Shown here one piece after another: positions 50,572 through 60,865 of a DNA stretch of 64,000 nucleotides (positions are counted from its first letter, which is position 1; each line of letters starts with the position of its first letter). The position numbers and the translations under genes are program-made. The stretch comes from Limnanthes douglasii subsp. nivea (lineage: Eukaryota; Streptophyta; Magnoliopsida; Brassicales; Limnanthaceae). Location: the NCBI GenBank assembly GCA_036936605.1, contig JAUPFV010000001.1, positions 73,613,910 through 73,677,909 on the forward strand, read 5' to 3'. The notes beneath the pieces are model-generated. The model searched no databases. It was not told the DNA's origin and worked only from the letters and a program-made list of their open reading frames with translations.

Positions 50572-50815
50572 AGATGCAAAATGTTCAGAAATACAATAGA
50601 TGAGAAACAATGGAAATTATACTAGATGTGAAACATATGGAATTTTGATAAATGAGAAACCTATGTAATTCAAATAGATGAAAAACATATGTAACATTGA
50701 TAAATGAGAAACAAGGGAAACTAAACTAGATGTGAAACCGAAGAAAATGTTATATATGAGAAACCTGTGCAATTATGTTAGATGAGAAACTAGTGAAACT
50801 ATGATAGATGCAAAA
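50572..50815 (+). repeat. Motif array 1 in a ULP-gene intron
   Basis: About nine copies, many with the variant GATGAGAAAC: AATAGATGAGAAACA, CTAGATGTGAAACATA, GATAAATGAGAAACC, TTAGATGAGAAACT. They sit between an exon donor near 50863 and the next coding block near 50560. Confidence 0.75.
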
Positions 50816-51049
50816 TAAGTAAAATATGATATAAGAAAGCATAAATAGTGCAATCACTTACTTTTCTCTTTCGTATATCCTTTTCAATTTTTATAATTTC
50901 GTTCTTAATTGCTGGGTTTAAGTCACTGACTTGTGGCGTTTGGACTTCAGAGACCTGATCCATTACAAAAAATAAAACAGGACATTATATTTGAAACACG
51001 TGTAAAAACAATATTTGCAAAATAAATGTAAATATAAGGCATACTAAAT

Positions 51050-51095
51050 GATAGATGCGAAACAGGGTGTCTTTGATAGATGTGAAATGTTGTAT
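51050..51095 (+). repeat. Motif array 1, two copies in a ULP-gene intron
   Basis: GATAGATGCGAAACAGG and GATAGATGTGAAATG, close to an (AT)n tract at 51138-51160. Confidence 0.7.
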
Positions 51096-51134
51096 TATAC
51101 AAATCTAGCATGCAAGTATATGATACAAACATTA

Positions 51135-51165
<31 letters not shown>

Positions 51166-52497
51166 TATAATATTACAGTATTTAAGCAAAAAAGGAAGAT
51201 AATACACAACTGTATATATCTTTAAATACATAGGTTTTTTTTAAAATAGCTTTTGTTAATTTGGGGTTATTTGTATCATCTCTTTGTCAACAACATCATC
51301 CTTAGTCACTTTAGATACTTCAGTAACATCCTTGGTCACTCCAGATACTTCAGCAACACTCTTGGTCCCTCTAGATACTTCAACTACACTTTTGATCCAT
51401 TTAGGTACTTCAGCAACAGATTCTTTATCAACATGAACAACAGCATTAATATCTTTATCTTGTTCTTCCATAACAATATTTACACCAGCAGTAATATCAG
51501 GACTTTGTTATTCCGTAACATTAACATGAACAGAAGGATCATCTTGCTTTTCAACCTCAACTTCAGTGGGAGTAAGAAGATCATTTTCCCTAACAACAAT
51601 GAGGTTTAATGTATCAAGATCACTACAAATATGGGGATCATCTTATTTTTCCACCCCAACTTCAATAGGAGTAACATGCTCATTTTGCACAACAACAATA
51701 ATTTTAGTACTAACAATATCAATATCAACATTAACAGGAGGATTATTTTGGTTTTTAACCTCAACATCAGTAGGAGTAACATGCACTTTTTCAACAGCGA
51801 CAGCACCCTTAGATGTAGCACCAACAACATCAAGCTCAACTGCAAAAACATGGTCATCTTCAACAACAACAACATTAGGATCCTGTTTTTCCACAACATC
51901 TTCACTGTTCTCTTGTTCTGGATGTGTAACATTGTCTTCAACGATAATATTAAGTGCTTTGTCTTGGGTTTCGACATAAACAATAGGTTTTTCCAATACA
52001 ATATTAGGTGTTATGTCAGCATGTTGTGTTTTTCTGATTTTATTCGGTGATTGTTGGGCTTGATCATTCAATATCTTTCTTCTTGTATATATTTTTAGTT
52101 GTTGTTCAGTTGTTTCATTAACTTCATCCTCTATGTCTGGCTTCAACATAGGCAGTTTAAGTGTGTTTTGTAGGTCAACCTCAATGTCCATCTCTGCATC
52201 ACCTTTAATTTGTGTAATGATCTTCTCTTTTTCCTCGAGTTTCCTTAATAGTTCTTCAATTTATTATTGAAATTTCCTACGTTCTAATTCATTTTATTCC
52301 ATTTTTTCAATTGTTGATAAGTCAAATCTCTGGCTAGAGACAGAGTCTACTTGTGCTTTTGGTGGAGTTGCGGCTATGGCTGGGGTTGGTAATATGGATG
52401 GGGTTGGGGCTGAGGATGGTGGTATGATTGGGGTTAGGGCTGAGGATTTGTTGTTAATTCTCTAGAAAATTATAAGTTGTGTCAAATATGCAAAACC

Positions 52498-53175
52498 TTT
52501 TATATAAATGATAGATGATAGATGCACAACCTTAACAAATCTGATAGATGTGAAACATAAATAAACGTGATAAATGCAAAACCTTTTCATGAGATTATTC
52601 ATGATATATGCGTAACCTTAATAAGCATGATGCATGTGAAATTAGATTTAAATGATAGTTGCGGAACCTTAATAGACTTGATAGATGTGAAATGTGAATT
52701 AAAACGATAGATGTGGAACCCAAATAGAAATGATAGATGTGAAACATGAATTAAATGATAGATGCAAAACCTTAAGCAAACATGATAGATGTGAAACGCG
52801 ACTTAAATGATAGATGCAGAACCTTTAGTAATCATGATAGATGTGAAACCTATATTTAATATGATGGATGTGAAATACATTATTACATTATGGATACTAG
52901 ATGCGGAACCTATAGTAAAAATGAAAGATGCGGAGCCTTAATAGACTTGATAGATGCAAAATGTGAATTAAAACGATAGATGCAGAACCTAAATGGAAAT
53001 GATAGATATGAAACGTGAATTAAATGATAGATGTGGAACTCTAAATAAATATGATAAATGCGAAACGTGACTTAAATAATAGATGTGGAACCTTTAGTAA
53101 TCTTGATAGATGTGAAACCTACATTTAATACGATAGATGTGAAACAGATTATGACATTGTGGATGCTAGATGCGG
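52498..53175 (+). repeat. Motif array 1, densest block, in a ULP-gene intron
   Basis: I count about 25 copies in 680 bases, mean spacing near 27 bases. They alternate forms such as GATAGATGTGAAAC and GATAGATGCAGAACC. Spacers differ from one another. The block lies between an exon ending near 53200 and the acceptor TTTTCTAG at about 52457. Confidence 0.85.
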
Positions 53176-53754
53176 AATCTATAATAAAAATGATAAAAAA
53201 AGATATTTATCTTTTCTTTTGCAAGTAATTTTTTCAACTTCCTGTTTTCTATTGTGAGATGGTACATTATGTCATCAATGTTGATTGGAGACTCTTTTAT
53301 TCAGGTTTCCTTAGAACCCTAAGAATTTGTGATGTTAAATTTTGCTTTCTTGCAATAGGAGCACATCTAGTCTCTACCATCTTTTATTTGTTCCGAGGAC
53401 TAGTTTCTACCGGTAAAGTTTTCTCTTTTACGTTCTTTACTGGTTTTCTTTTTCGTGTTGCAGTCTTTTTAGTTCTTGTAACTTTCTGACGTGGTTGAAC
53501 AATGTATTGGCCTATTGCTTTTCACTATCAGTAGAATCTCTTACAGCTGGGTTTTTGTGCATATCCCAATGCAAACCATTATCATCTTTGTTGAGGTTTA
53601 CTTGTTCAGAATCGTGTGGTGGAACATTATCATCTTCGTGAGGAACATCAATATTTTCTTCTTTTATTTGGAACTCTCCTCTAAATTGTTCTTATTATTC
53701 TTCTGTTAGTTTCAGTTCTTCTTCTAGAATGTACAAAATTATTAAAATGTTATA

Positions 53755-53755
<1 letters not shown>

Positions 53756-53824
<69 letters not shown>
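53756..53824 (+). repeat. (AT)n(GT)n microsatellite
   Basis: About 36 bases of TA repeats pass directly into about 32 bases of TG repeats, in an intron of the ULP gene. Confidence 0.95.
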
Positions 53825-53829
<5 letters not shown>

Positions 53830-54360
53830 GTGAAACTAGAACAAAAAATATAGTGTAAATATACTTGTTCATTTGTTATGGCTTCAACCAATGTTATTTT
53901 ACACTCAATACCTAGCCATTTGAAGCATCTAGGTATCTTGTCTTCAATTTCAATATTTTAACATAATGTTGTGTGTTCCATGATGAATTTCTATATATTA
54001 TCAATACTTATATACCATTTATTGACTAAATAATAGTTAAAATAGAACAAATAGAAATACTAACCATTAAAAGAAAAACGCAACCAACTACTCTTTCATG
54101 TTTAGTTTCATGACAAGCTATTATTGAATTCGTCAACTTTTTTCAGATTACTTCACCCCAATTGTAGTTGTTTATTTTATCTAGTTTTTCTACGTAATGC
54201 ACCACCGTAGAAGCTACTACATCCCCAGATGTGGAGAAAAATAAGGTGGAACATGCTAACATTATAAAGAGTATCACAACATCTTCTATTGCCCTTTCTT
54301 CATGTGTTTTTACTGCTTTATTTATAGCATTCTATCAACAAGCAAAAGCATTAGTTAAAA

Positions 54361-54700
54361 GGGATAGATATGAAACCTATGCTAATGTCAAACATATCTA
54401 ATTGATGGTTGTGATACCTGTTTAAATGTGAAAGCGGGGTTTCAAAGCTAGATGCAAAACCTATGCAAATGTTAAAATGATAGATGTGAAACTTGTATTA
54501 ATATCAATAGATGTTAAACCTAGTTTAATGTGAAATATGTGTAATGTGATAGATGCAAAACCTACTAAAATTCGAAGCAGAGTAAAATGATAGATGCGGA
54601 ACCTAATACAAATATTAAAGTAAAACAGAAGTGGTAGATGAGAAACATATGCAAATGTGAAACAGGGCAGAGGTAGTAGATGAGAAACCTATGCAAATTT
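54361..54700 (+). repeat. Motif array 1 in the first ULP-gene intron
   Basis: About ten copies (GATAGATATGAAACC, CTAGATGCAAAACC, GATAGATGTGAAACTTG, GATAGATGCGGAACC, GTAGATGAGAAACC) lie between donor GGTATGCAA at about 54740 and acceptor GATAG at 54333. Confidence 0.8.
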
Positions 54701-55234
54701 GAAAATAGTGCGAAAATGTAAGAAAAGTTTGAATTGCATACCTTTATCATCTTGTTCGTGATTGGTCTTTCTCGGCTTTTATCAACTTTTCTTGATGTCT
54801 TATCAGAAATATATTTCTTTGTTATCCTTGACTTTTGTTCGTCTTCTAATTCAGAAAACTTAGGTTCAAAATGTTTGGCTTGTAGTGGCATAATTTTTTT
54901 TCATGAGTTAAGCCAAAGATGATCTTTATGCCATGGTTTGTAAGTCGTAAAAACTTTTTGCCCAACTTAAAGGCTTTGTTTTCGTCATCATATGTCATTG
55001 TTATATGCTGAACTACATCCCAGTACTTTTTGTAAGCAGTCTTCTTCTTTCGAAGATCATATGCTACTTTTAAAAGTGAATAAAATGGTGTTTTCTTTGC
55101 TGCTTCTATATATTCTGGCCTTACTTTTGTCTCTTCCATCTGTTTTAACAGTGCAAAGAGGCATGACATGTGGAAACATGTTTTTGGTGCCATTTTATTT
55201 GTAAAAGCAATAAATGAGAAAATAGATCAACTAT

Positions 55235-55665
55235 GATAGATGCGAAATTATTACAAGTTAAATAAGTGATAGCTGTGAAACTTATGCAAATTTGAAACTA
55301 TTGTAAAAGTGATAGACGCAAAACCCATGTTAATGTATATGAACTAAAACACTGATAGATGCGAAACCTATGTTAATGTATAAGCACTAACACACTGAGA
55401 GATGCGAAACCTACATTAATGTATACGCATTGACACACTGATAGATGTGAAACCTACGTTAAAGATTAAACAATACACAGATATATGTAAAACCTATAAA
55501 ACCTAAAATTATGGTAAAATGATAGTTGCGGAACCTATGTTAATGTATAAGTATTGACACACTGATAGATGGGAAACCTACGTTAATCTTTAACCAATAC
55601 ACACCGATAGATGTGAAACTTATGTAAAAACTTGCAATTATTGCAAAATGATACCTATGAAACCT
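55235..55665 (+). repeat. Motif array 1, upstream block with higher-order period
   Basis: About nine copies. Within it the motif, its tail (TATGTTAATGTATAAGCA) and AACACACT repeat together every 56-58 bases, for example from about 55310, 55365, 55420 and 55530. A short motif has been amplified here as a longer minisatellite unit. Confidence 0.8.
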
Positions 55666-56302
55666 ATACAAATGTAACAAAAGCATATATGAATTGCAGT
55701 AACAACAGTGAGGCTATTTGGATGCAAAATTGGAGGTCGTTTAAGCAGTTACTATGAGTGTCTCGTGTAGTTACTGAAAATCAGACTGCAAAATAGGTAC
55801 AAATGAAGTAAAGAAGAAGAATTATCATAAAAAATAGAGATATATCATACAAAACATATAAACTATCGCTATACTAACTCAAAAACTCGAAGAATCATCG
55901 TAATGAAACCATAGGTTTTCCAAATGTGTTAAATCGAACTATTTTTCAAAGAAAAACATAATCGAACTTACTCATTTATCGTTGATATAGTTGTTGATTA
56001 CTTGAATCTTCAATTCAAAAGGTAAACGGAGTTGAATCGGAGAACTGTCGAAGAAAATGAAATCGTCGATATCGTTTCAACTAGGAAATTAGAGAGTCAT
56101 GAAGAGAGAGAAAGAGAAACGCGTATTTATATCGAGGTTAAATTTGGAAAAAAATTGTGAGAATTTTAAACTTCTATTTGTAATAGGTTTGGATAACGGG
56201 TCTTATAAGTCTCCGTAATTTTTATCTATATTTTATTTTAAAAGGTTTGATAATTTATATTCTTTTATTAGCTATTAAATACTTTAAATTTGAATTAATT
56301 AA
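55666..56302 (-). other. Leader and promoter region of the ULP gene, right end of the MULE
   Basis: No motif copies. It contains the proposed TATA box at 56124-56131 and a leader reading, on the minus strand, CTCCGATTCAACTCCG. The end of the MULE must lie between here and 56294. I found no inverted repeat. Confidence 0.4.
56124..56131 (-). promoter_or_regulatory. TATA box for the ULP gene
   Basis: The minus strand reads GATATAAATACGCG followed by a CT-rich stretch (TTTCTCTTTCTCTCTCTTC), a typical plant core promoter with an initiator-rich leader. It points towards the ULP gene. Confidence 0.5.
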
Positions 56303-56450
56303 GGGAAATGACATACTAAGTACCTATTCGTCAAATATATTACTATCTAGTATCCAAAAATGGGTTAATGCTCACTTAAAACCCACTTAAATAAAACAAT
56401 TCCCTTTGAAGACCTAATTTTTTTTAATACCACAACTACCCTCAACTTAG

Positions 56451-56457
56451 TATATAA
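56451..56457 (+). promoter_or_regulatory. TATA box of the left promoter of the second element
   Basis: TATATAA is followed by about 400 bases of leader-like CT- and CCG-rich sequence (56520-56870), ending with a splice-donor-like AACGAAG/GTGAGT at about 56872. It points into the element. Confidence 0.4.
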
Positions 56458-56875
56458 GTTCAATTTTTAAAAAAGAGGTATTTTGGATCAATCAAGAAAT
56501 TTGAAATTTGAATTTACAACTCACTATCTCTCCTCTCTCCTAACCTAATAAAGAACTTGTCTTCCAAGAAGTGTCTGTTGGTTTGAAATTTTGTTGCCGT
56601 GACCAGTTTCTAGCTGGCAACCACCGTTAGCCACCGGCTACCCTACCCAAATACCGTTCATCTTTTGAAACCCCCATTCCCGACTATTTTCCATCACCGG
56701 AGATAAAAACCCGTCGACGATACTCAGCTTTTCGGCATTCCTGAACCAGCTTCTTCTCTTCTCCAACTAGTTAATCTCGTCGAGAACCTGACTATCGACT
56801 GCACCTGTGAACCAGTTCTTCATCAACCTCACCTTACCGTCGACTACACCTGAAAATCAGAACGAAGGTGAGTTA

Positions 56876-57479
56876 CGTTCTGCACCGTGAAATCGAAATT
56901 TTTCCCTTTCTGTTTTTCCAGCTCAACATGAGTTTAACTAGTCGAGATCATATATGTTAATAGCAAGAAAACGTTTGGATTTTGTTTAGTTTATCGTTCT
57001 GTTTGATTATCGATTGATATATTGTTGAATAACTTTCCGGTAAGCATTTGCAGTTTTTCAGTCCGATCGAACAAGATGCGTTTGTTGTCTGTTTAGTCTG
57101 AGAGATGAGGATGTGATTTAAGCGTTGATTTTTTACTGTCTTTGCTAGTTTGGTTGAGTCTTCTACTGGTGTTGGTCAGTCATTTGCTGACAGTGCTGCA
57201 GGTCTTACAAATCGAGTATAACCCCCAGCCAGTTGCGGTGTGGCCGCTGTTTCAAATCGGTACACAAAAGGAGGTCTTGCGATGCTCCGTTCTGAATTTA
57301 ACAAACTTTTCTTATTAGATGGATGTTTTTTTATTGTCTTATGAAAATTCTTGGATAAGGGCTTCTTATCTTTGTTATTGTACTGTTTTAAGACTGTTAC
57401 TCTTGCTGGTCACAACTTCTATTTTAAGAGTGTGTTTTGAATTCTGTTATGACATTGCTAGTTGCTTGAAAATAGTTTG
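56876..57479 (+). other. Intron-like region of the second element
   Basis: T-rich sequence after a GTGAGT donor. It contains an open stretch near 57170-57320 (QSFADSAAGLTN, GGLAMLRSEFNKLFLL) that I do not recognise. Confidence 0.3.
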
Positions 57480-58255
57480 CTAGATACACTGAAAGACATT
57501 GCTAGGTAGGAGTAAGTTGGCATTGATAGACACGAGTTAATTTGACATTGCTAGAAAGGAGTAAGTTGACATTGATAGACACGAGTTAATTTGCATTCAG
57601 ATTTTCATTCAATTTGACATTGCTAGATTGGAGTAATATGTCATTGCTAGACACAGGTAATTTGACACTGCTTGACACGAGTAAATGTGCCTTCAGGTTA
57701 GCATTCATTTCGCCTTGCTAGACACGACTAACTTGACATTGCTAGACATGAGTTATTTGACATTGCTACACATGTTAAATGTGACATTTCTAGACACACG
57801 TTATTTGACATTGCTAGACACGGTTTAATTTGCATTCAGATTTTTATTCAATTTGACATTGCTTGATAGGAGTAATACGATATTGCTAGACACAAGTAAT
57901 TTCACACTGCTTGATACAAGTAAATGTGCATTCAGGTTAGCATTCATTTCACATTGCTAGACACGACTAACTTTACACTGCTAGATACGAGTTATTTGGC
58001 ATTGCTAGACATGTTGAACTAGACATTTCTAGACACGAGTTATTTGACATTGCTAGAAACGAGTATGTTAACATTGCTAGACACAAGTTAATTTGCATTC
58101 AGATGTTCAGTCAACTTGACATTTCTAGATAGGAGTTATACGACATTGCTAGACACGTGTAATTTGACACTGCTTGATACGAGTAAATGTGCATTCAGGT
58201 TAACATTCATTTCACATTGCTAGATACGAGCTATATGAAATTTCTTGTATCAGGT
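57480..58255 (+). repeat. Motif array 2, left block
   Basis: About 30 copies of a unit close to GACATTGCTAGACACGAGTT, spaced 20-30 bases, with a second recurring word TGCATTCAGRTT..CATTCA about every 120-150 bases. All copies read on the plus strand. Confidence 0.85.
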
Positions 58256-58486
58256 TAATTTAAAAGATCCCTACAAACATCATCTAAAAAAATTAAAATA
58301 CACAATCAGTAATTGTTTCCAAATACAAAGATACTACGACATATTGCTAGATAAGGCAAACAGAACATGTCAAGCTTGCGATTCGTGTGCATATATCATC
58401 CACGTCAATGTCCTACTTTGACCAGTTCACATATAAACACCTCCAGTAACCTGAAACAAACATTCACACAAAACCATCCCCAACCA

Positions 58487-58720
58487 TTACCTGCTACACC
58501 TATAACGACGCCAAAATTCTAAAATTACATTGACATAAAAAAATACATGCTTAACTGAACATAAAAAAACTATCGAACTTCCATACTGCAATACCTTAAA
58601 TGTCTGAATACTGTCTCTAACATGTTTATCGAACAAAAAATAACATAAGTCCGCACTTACCAACGTTGGCTTCTTTTGTCCGGCCAAAAATACGACAGCC
58701 GACGGTGGGTTACTTACCAC
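58487..58720 (-). other. Leader-like segment between motif blocks
   Basis: No motif 2 copies here. The minus strand reads PPSAVVFLAGQKKPTL and then TTG/GTAAGTGCGG, a good splice donor. This looks like another first exon or leader, as if part of a further related element is nested here. Confidence 0.3.
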
Positions 58721-58732
58721 ATTGCTAGATAT

Positions 58733-59370
58733 TCAATTATGACATTGCTAGATACGTAGTAATCGTTAAATGGTTGGATACACCAGGAATGACAGGATCT
58801 TGCTTGATACATTAATAATACATATTAATATCTGGAAATGACATCTTATGTACCTAATTACCAAACATATTAGCACTTGGTACCCTGATGGCATTGTTTG
58901 ATACGAGTTATATGACATTTCTATATACGAGTTATATAGCATTGCTAGATACGACGTTATGACATTGATATATACGACGTTGTGACATTGCTAGATACGA
59001 GCTATCTAACATTGCTAGATATTGTATTATGTATTGTTATATACGAGTTATATGACATTGTTATATACAATTTATATGACATTGCTATATACGACGTTAT
59101 GACATTGCTAGAAACGAGTTATATGACATTGCTAGACACGTTCTTACGACATTGCTAGATATTCAATTATGACATTGTTATATATGAGTTATATGACATT
59201 GCTATATACGAGTTATATGACATTTCTAGATACGACGTTATGACATTGCTGAATACGAGTTATATGACATTGCTAGACACGTATTACAACATTGCTAGAT
59301 ATTCAATTATGACATTCTTATATACATAAAAAAATACATTCCTAGATACACGTAATCTGACATTTCTAGA
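58733..59370 (+). repeat. Motif array 2, second block
   Basis: About 25 copies. Variants here are mostly CATTGCTAGATACGAGTTAT and TTGTTATATACGAGTTATATG, that is, with TATA in place of TAGA. The block contains an internal copy of the element's left terminus at 58834-58885. Confidence 0.85.
58834..58885 (+). repeat. Internal copy of the second element's left terminus
   Basis: GGAAATGACATCTTATGTACC and the following 30 bases align with 56304-56355 (GGAAATGACATACTAAGTACC onward) with about a dozen differences. It may be the end of a nested relative or a rearranged terminus. Confidence 0.6.
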
Positions 59371-59477
59371 TGCTTTGAAAATGATAATAATGATTTATTG
59401 TCCCAACACTAACGTCTATACAAACAACATTCAATTTATAATGAATTATACAATTATACGGTTGTCCCAAATAAAAC

Positions 59478-59715
59478 TATTTCAATATCAAATATAAGTA
59501 CCATAATCTGTTTGTGTTTGAATCACTAAGGAAATGCTTATATATTTTAGCTCTCCTTTTAGCTGGCATATCCTTGTTCCTTACGTCGAACGATGTTTTG
59601 AGATACGTATAGAAATTGGTGTCCCGAGCAGCTTCTATGTGTTCTGCTGTTATTATATTTCGTCTTAGAAGGTTGATTATGCTGACTAAGCCCGACCAGT
59701 CATGTTTGCCTACAC
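59478..59715 (-). pseudogene. Exon related to the DUF1985-like/ULP gene, in the second element
   Basis: After a TGTGTAG acceptor on the minus strand (about 59712) the frame reads KHDWSGLVSIINLLRRNIIT, then AEHIEAARDTNFYTYLKTSF and DVRNKDMPAKRRAKIYKHF, ending at a stop near 59478. It matches the first exon of the ULP gene at 55193-54846 (RPEYIEAAKKTPFYSLLKVA, YDLRKKKTAYKK). That ties the two elements together. The downstream exons are missing. Confidence 0.55.
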
Positions 59716-59875
59716 ATATCGTAATTTCTAGTCACTTTAATAATATTATTTATACCGCGGTCATAACCTACATCATAATCAACCAAACAAAACAAAAAAA
59801 CTTTCCACATTTCTAGACATTTCAAACCAAGCAGTCATTGGGTTTCACTAACAAAACTAAAGAATCAACTAACTT

Positions 59876-60009
59876 ACACATTGCTAGATATATGAAAATA
59901 CATTGCTACACATTGCTAGACATATTACAGACATTGCTAGACATATTTCAGACATTGCTAGACATATTTAAGACAATTATAGACGTATTGCAGATATTGC
60001 TAGACACAT
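59876..60009 (+). repeat. Motif array 2, third block
   Basis: About seven copies (ACATTGCTAGACATATT form). It is interrupted at its right end by the TRIM element. Confidence 0.8.
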
Positions 60010-60335
60010 TGGCAGAAATAGAAGAAGAATCAACGATAGATGAAACCCTAATTCAATGGTAACATGATGAAACCCTAATCTAAGGGTAACAAAGGCTAAA
60101 TTTTCAGAGATAAAAATATATTATTCCAAAAACTTTAAATAACTTAAGGCATATGAGGCTTTATATAATAGCTTCTCAAAACCCTAAATTATAATACAAG
60201 GAAATAAAATAAATATTTTAAAATAAAATCAAATCAAATCTTAATATAATTAGATTTGATTTAAATACATAAGATATTTGAATAAAATAAAATAAAATTA
60301 ACAAGGCTTTTATTTGGACTTTCTAGGCTACATCA
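60010..60335 (-). repeat. TRIM 3' LTR
   Basis: Matches 60866-61192. On the minus strand it starts TGATGTAGCCTAG and ends TTTCTGCCA. Confidence 0.9.
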
Positions 60336-60842
60336 TCCTCGCCTGGTTGACAAGAATTCATCCTCGAGTTCACAGCACCATCACCATCAATAACCCAAAT
60401 TATTTATTTTATTTTATTCAATCGTTACATTGGGAATTATAATTGTTGACCTTATCGGAATAAGATAAATTCTTCTCGAGTGTTCCTTATTCGAAGTCAC
60501 ATTGAAGCCATCCAGTTGAAGGAAAAAAATAGTTTCGAAAACCTTTTCATAGCCTGAAGACAACTCTCCATGTCTAGTTGATGAAAAAAATAGTTTTGAA
60601 AACCTCTTCGTAGCCTGAGACAGCATCTCGATAAGAAAGTTTTACCTTGATTCGACGATTGGTAGCCAATTTAAACTCCTTCAGTAATCGGTCAATATGA
60701 TCGTCATTGAAACGCCTAGTGTGTCTCCCGCATACCAAACGATCTTTGAGATCTTCATAGCCGTATGCTGTTCTCTCCTGTAGACCTTGAATCAGATGAA
60801 ATCAAGATTCAGAAACATGCTTGACCCGTAGCAGGAACTGAG

Positions 60843-60854
60843 GCTCTGATACCA
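60843..60854 (-). promoter_or_regulatory. TRIM primer binding site (initiator tRNA-Met)
   Basis: The minus strand reads TGGTATCAGAGC, the standard plant Copia/TRIM primer site. Confidence 0.85.
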
Positions 60855-60865
60855 AACTGATGACG

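Larger units (their letters stand above)
49022..55193 (-). pseudogene. DUF1985-like/ULP1 (C48 cysteine protease) gene of the MULE
   Basis: Exons on the minus strand, in order: 55193-54745 (EYIEAAKKTPFYSLLKVAYD, LTNHGIKIIFGL, then MPLQAKHFEPKFSELEDEQ); 54332-54062 (NAINKAVKTHEERAIEDVV, STSGDVVASTVVHYVEKLD, NNYNWGEVI, stop at 54143-54145, KKLTNSIIACHETKHERVVG); about 53985-53862 (IEDKIPRCFKWLGIECK); about 53720-53200; 52456-51250 (Pro-rich, then acidic with repeated V-E-V-E-K-Q-D-D-P-like units); 50960-50863; about 50560-49750, interrupted by a MITE; 49560-49340 (RGYIFVPLLTK, YWKLLLIDVKYET); 49270-49022 (KQRSGSLDCTVIVCDYFKD). The Gln and Cys of the ULP1 Q..DC motif remain; the catalytic His is Tyr (KYWKLL). 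Such proteins join a DUF1985-like region to a SUMO-protease-like domain. Motif arrays occupy the introns. Confidence 0.7.
37600..56200. mobile_element. Large MULE with transposase, DUF1985-like/ULP1 gene and dispersed motif array (limits approximate)
   Basis: One element is inferred from three facts. A MuDR-type transposase gene (plus, 44352-46815) converges with a DUF1985-like/ULP1 gene (minus, 55193-49022). A third acidic ORF lies between them. The same short motif, close to GATAGATGYGAAACC, fills non-coding DNA from 37944 to 55665. About 6.0 kb of this span is an inserted CACTA element and 0.4 kb an inserted MITE. MULEs carrying ULP1-like genes are known in Arabidopsis (Kaonashi group), and VANDAL-type MULEs often lack long terminal inverted repeats, which would explain why I cannot fix the ends. 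Stops in both main genes make this copy non-autonomous. Confidence 0.6.

Noticed and set aside
51253..52050. Plus-strand and second minus-strand open frames rich in Asn, Phe or Leu/Met
   Set aside because: They are antisense or out-of-frame shadows of the acidic exon of the ULP gene (52191-51643), whose frame is the one with protein-like composition.
52498..53175. CRISPR-like array: short repeat with variable spacers
   Set aside because: Repeats are degenerate, spacing is irregular, the DNA is plant nuclear with introns, and no cas genes exist. The similarity is only formal.
37600..56200. Exact ends and nine-base duplication of the first MULE
   Set aside because: I compared the AT-rich flanks on both sides and found no convincing inverted repeat or duplication, so the limits are left approximate.
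59838..60062. Leu/Ile-rich repeat protein on the plus strand (LLDILQTLLDIFQ)
   Set aside because: It is motif array 2 translated, and it runs into the TRIM LTR.
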